From positions 1-44,780 of the forward strand of contig CADBOG010000096.1 of the NCBI GenBank assembly GCA_902796265.1: a stretch of DNA of 44,780 nucleotides, written 5' to 3'. The notes under the pieces are model-generated. The model did not search any database. It was not told where the DNA came from and was given only the letters and a program-made list of their open reading frames with translations. This stretch comes from an uncultured Bacteroidota bacterium. Lineage in GTDB: Bacteria; Bacteroidota; Bacteroidia; Bacteroidales; P3. Positions 43,918 to 44,780 of this stretch are shown piece after piece. A program made the position numbers and the translations under genes. The stretch's first letter is position 1, and every line of letters begins with the position of its first letter.

Positions 43918-44045
43918 CATAGCCACTTTTTCCACAAAACTACATTTTTCATAGCCACTTTTTCCAAAAAACCACATTTTTCATAGCTACTTTTTCTACA
44001 AAACCACATTTTTCATAGCCACTTTTTCTACAAAACTACATTTTT
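43918..44045. repeat. four tandem 32-bp repeats
   Basis: Units at 43918-43949, 43950-43981, 43982-44013 and 44014-44045 share CATAGCCACTTTTTC and continue CACAAAACTACATTTTT with a few substitutions and no length change. A partial copy seems to precede them (CACTTTT at 43911). There are no spacers, so it is not a CRISPR array. No frame is convincing. It fills the gap between serS and the terminator at 44096. Confidence 0.85.
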
Positions 44046-44095
44046 TTTGTAACATCTCCCCCAAAAATCGAAAACGAAAAAAAACATTTTGGGAT

Positions 44096-44130
44096 AAAAA
44101 AACGGAGCAAAAACACTGCTCCGTTTTTTT
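44096..44130. terminator. bidirectional terminator
   Basis: A seven-A run and CGGAGCA (44103-44109) pair with TGCTCCG (44117-44123) and seven T, around AAAACAC. It serves serS (through the repeats) and the truncated hipA on the other strand. Confidence 0.9.
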
Positions 44131-44165
44131 GTTTAGCAACAAGAAACGTGGTTGTCCTTCAGAAA

Positions 44166-44354
44166 CTAGTACAGCCAGCCGGGAAAGTTCCTCAGATCAG
44201 CACTGATGAAGAGCTCCCCATGTTTCCTGAGCCATTCGTCATCGAATCGGAACGAATAGGAATCGGATCCACGAAGGCTTTCATAACCTAATTCGCCCAT
44301 AAACTGTGGCTCTTGCAGCCATTCGAAACAAGCGTATGTATAAAGCTTTTGCAT
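44166..44354 (-). pseudogene. HipA toxin, N-terminal fragment only
   Basis: 62 codons match the start of Bacteroides-type HipA kinases: TYACFEWLQEPQFMGELGYE, then SLRGSDSYSFRFDDEWLRKH and GELFISADLRNFPGW. Full HipA is about 400 residues and continues with the kinase core, but here the frame ends in TAG (44166-44168), and a terminator and unrelated repeats follow. The kinase catalytic part is absent from the window, so the toxin must be inactive. The ATG at 44354 follows the HipB stop by 13 bases. A TTG just before it is an unlikely start. Confidence 0.75.
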
Positions 44355-44367
44355 CAATACTTAACTC

Positions 44368-44688
44368 TTAACTTTTCTTCGAGGCTCTCTCACGGTGTTT
44401 CAGGCCTAAATCCTGCAGCGTTCGCCCCAGTTCATCCTTCTGTGCCAGCAGCAGGATGTCGTCCTCGAGCTGCAGGGCATACAGTACACGGAGATATATA
44501 CCAATGGCTACGGTTGGTGTACCCTTTTCGATGCGGCCGACAGTCAGAGGGGAACAAGTGGCTCGCTCTGCGACCTGAGCCACACTAAGGTTACGCCGTA
44601 AGCGAGCCAACTTTATCTGTTCGCCGACGGTTTGAAGGTGTGTTTCCAGTTTTCGTGGCATTCGTGTGCCCATTGTCGTCTTGCTCAT
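44368..44688 (-). CDS. HipB-like XRE-family antitoxin/repressor
   Basis: 106 residues with a central XRE helix-turn-helix (~20-75): VGEQIKLARLRRNLSVAQVA, then ERATCSPLTVGRIEKGTPTV. The C-terminal part is a helical extension (LRVLYALQLEDDILLLAQKD). It is the antitoxin half of a HipBA module and normally represses its own operon and binds HipA. It remains intact beside the truncated hipA. A weak -7-like element (TATACTTG on the minus strand, 44767-44774) may be its promoter. Confidence 0.82.
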   Translation of the reverse strand: MSKTTMGTRMPRKLETHLQTVGEQIKLARLRRNLSVAQVAERATCSPLTVGRIEKGTPTVAIGIYLRVLYALQLEDDILLLAQKDELGRTLQDLGLKHRERASKKS

Positions 44689-44780
44689 CTCTCGTAACTA
44701 CTCAGACCCCACCATATGCTAATGAACAGGCAGGTAAAGGGAAGACATGGAGATGTGGAGATGTGCCAAGTATATGATTC

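Noticed and set aside
43918..44045. CRISPR array
   Set aside because: The 32-base units are directly adjacent, with no spacers between them, and no cas genes are nearby.

Overview
The window looks like chromosomal DNA of an anaerobic member of the Bacteroidales. Supporting signs are Bacteroides-type promoters (-7 box TAnnTTTG with a -33 TTTG), the MurF-alanine racemase fusion, DUF2851, an OstA-like protein, a near-complete outer-membrane part of the type IX secretion system (GldJ, PorP, PorU, PorV), and an [FeFe]-hydrogenase locus. TGA, TAA and TAG all serve as normal stops in the ordinary genes.

Layout: 102-1334, AAA/DUF4143 ATPase (minus). 1424-1642, transposase remnant. 1666-3201, a membrane polyferredoxin that looks like a NapH-NapG fusion, divergent from a SulP anion transporter (3399-5165). 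5176-12262 is a minus-strand run: grpE, dnaJ, DUF2851, murF-alr, a hemerythrin-like ScdA/YtfE relative and a LuxR-type regulator with a degenerate receiver. 12451-16799 (minus): OstA-like, gldJ, porP. Divergent from these, 17096-25346 (plus): porU, porV, ispF, clpS, an NfeD-like protein, floA, a hotdog thioesterase and a secreted NucA-type nuclease.

25502-34309 is one 8.8-kb reading frame for a giant repetitive T9SS-exported adhesin (signal peptide, PKD-like domain, about thirty cysteine-bearing repeats, type B sorting domain). It is interrupted by three in-frame stops, all TGA and with no frameshift. Two of them fall where sister repeats carry tryptophan. TGA is a real stop elsewhere in the window, so this is either a very recently inactivated gene or a candidate for stop-codon readthrough. 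It is the most unusual signal in the window.

34486-39360 is a hydrogenase operon: a thioredoxin-like 2Fe-2S protein, a PAS-containing HydS-type putative sensory [FeFe] hydrogenase, a SpoIIE/PP2C-type phosphatase and a group-B-like catalytic hydrogenase. After a convergent pepD come gpsA, a 55-residue 2[4Fe-4S] ferredoxin with its own promoter and terminator, serS, a four-copy 32-bp tandem repeat, and a HipB-like antitoxin with a HipA toxin cut down to its first ~62 residues.

Functional themes are protein export and surface display by T9SS, fermentative redox and H2 metabolism, envelope biogenesis and protein quality control. All family assignments come from reading motifs by eye; no database search was run.
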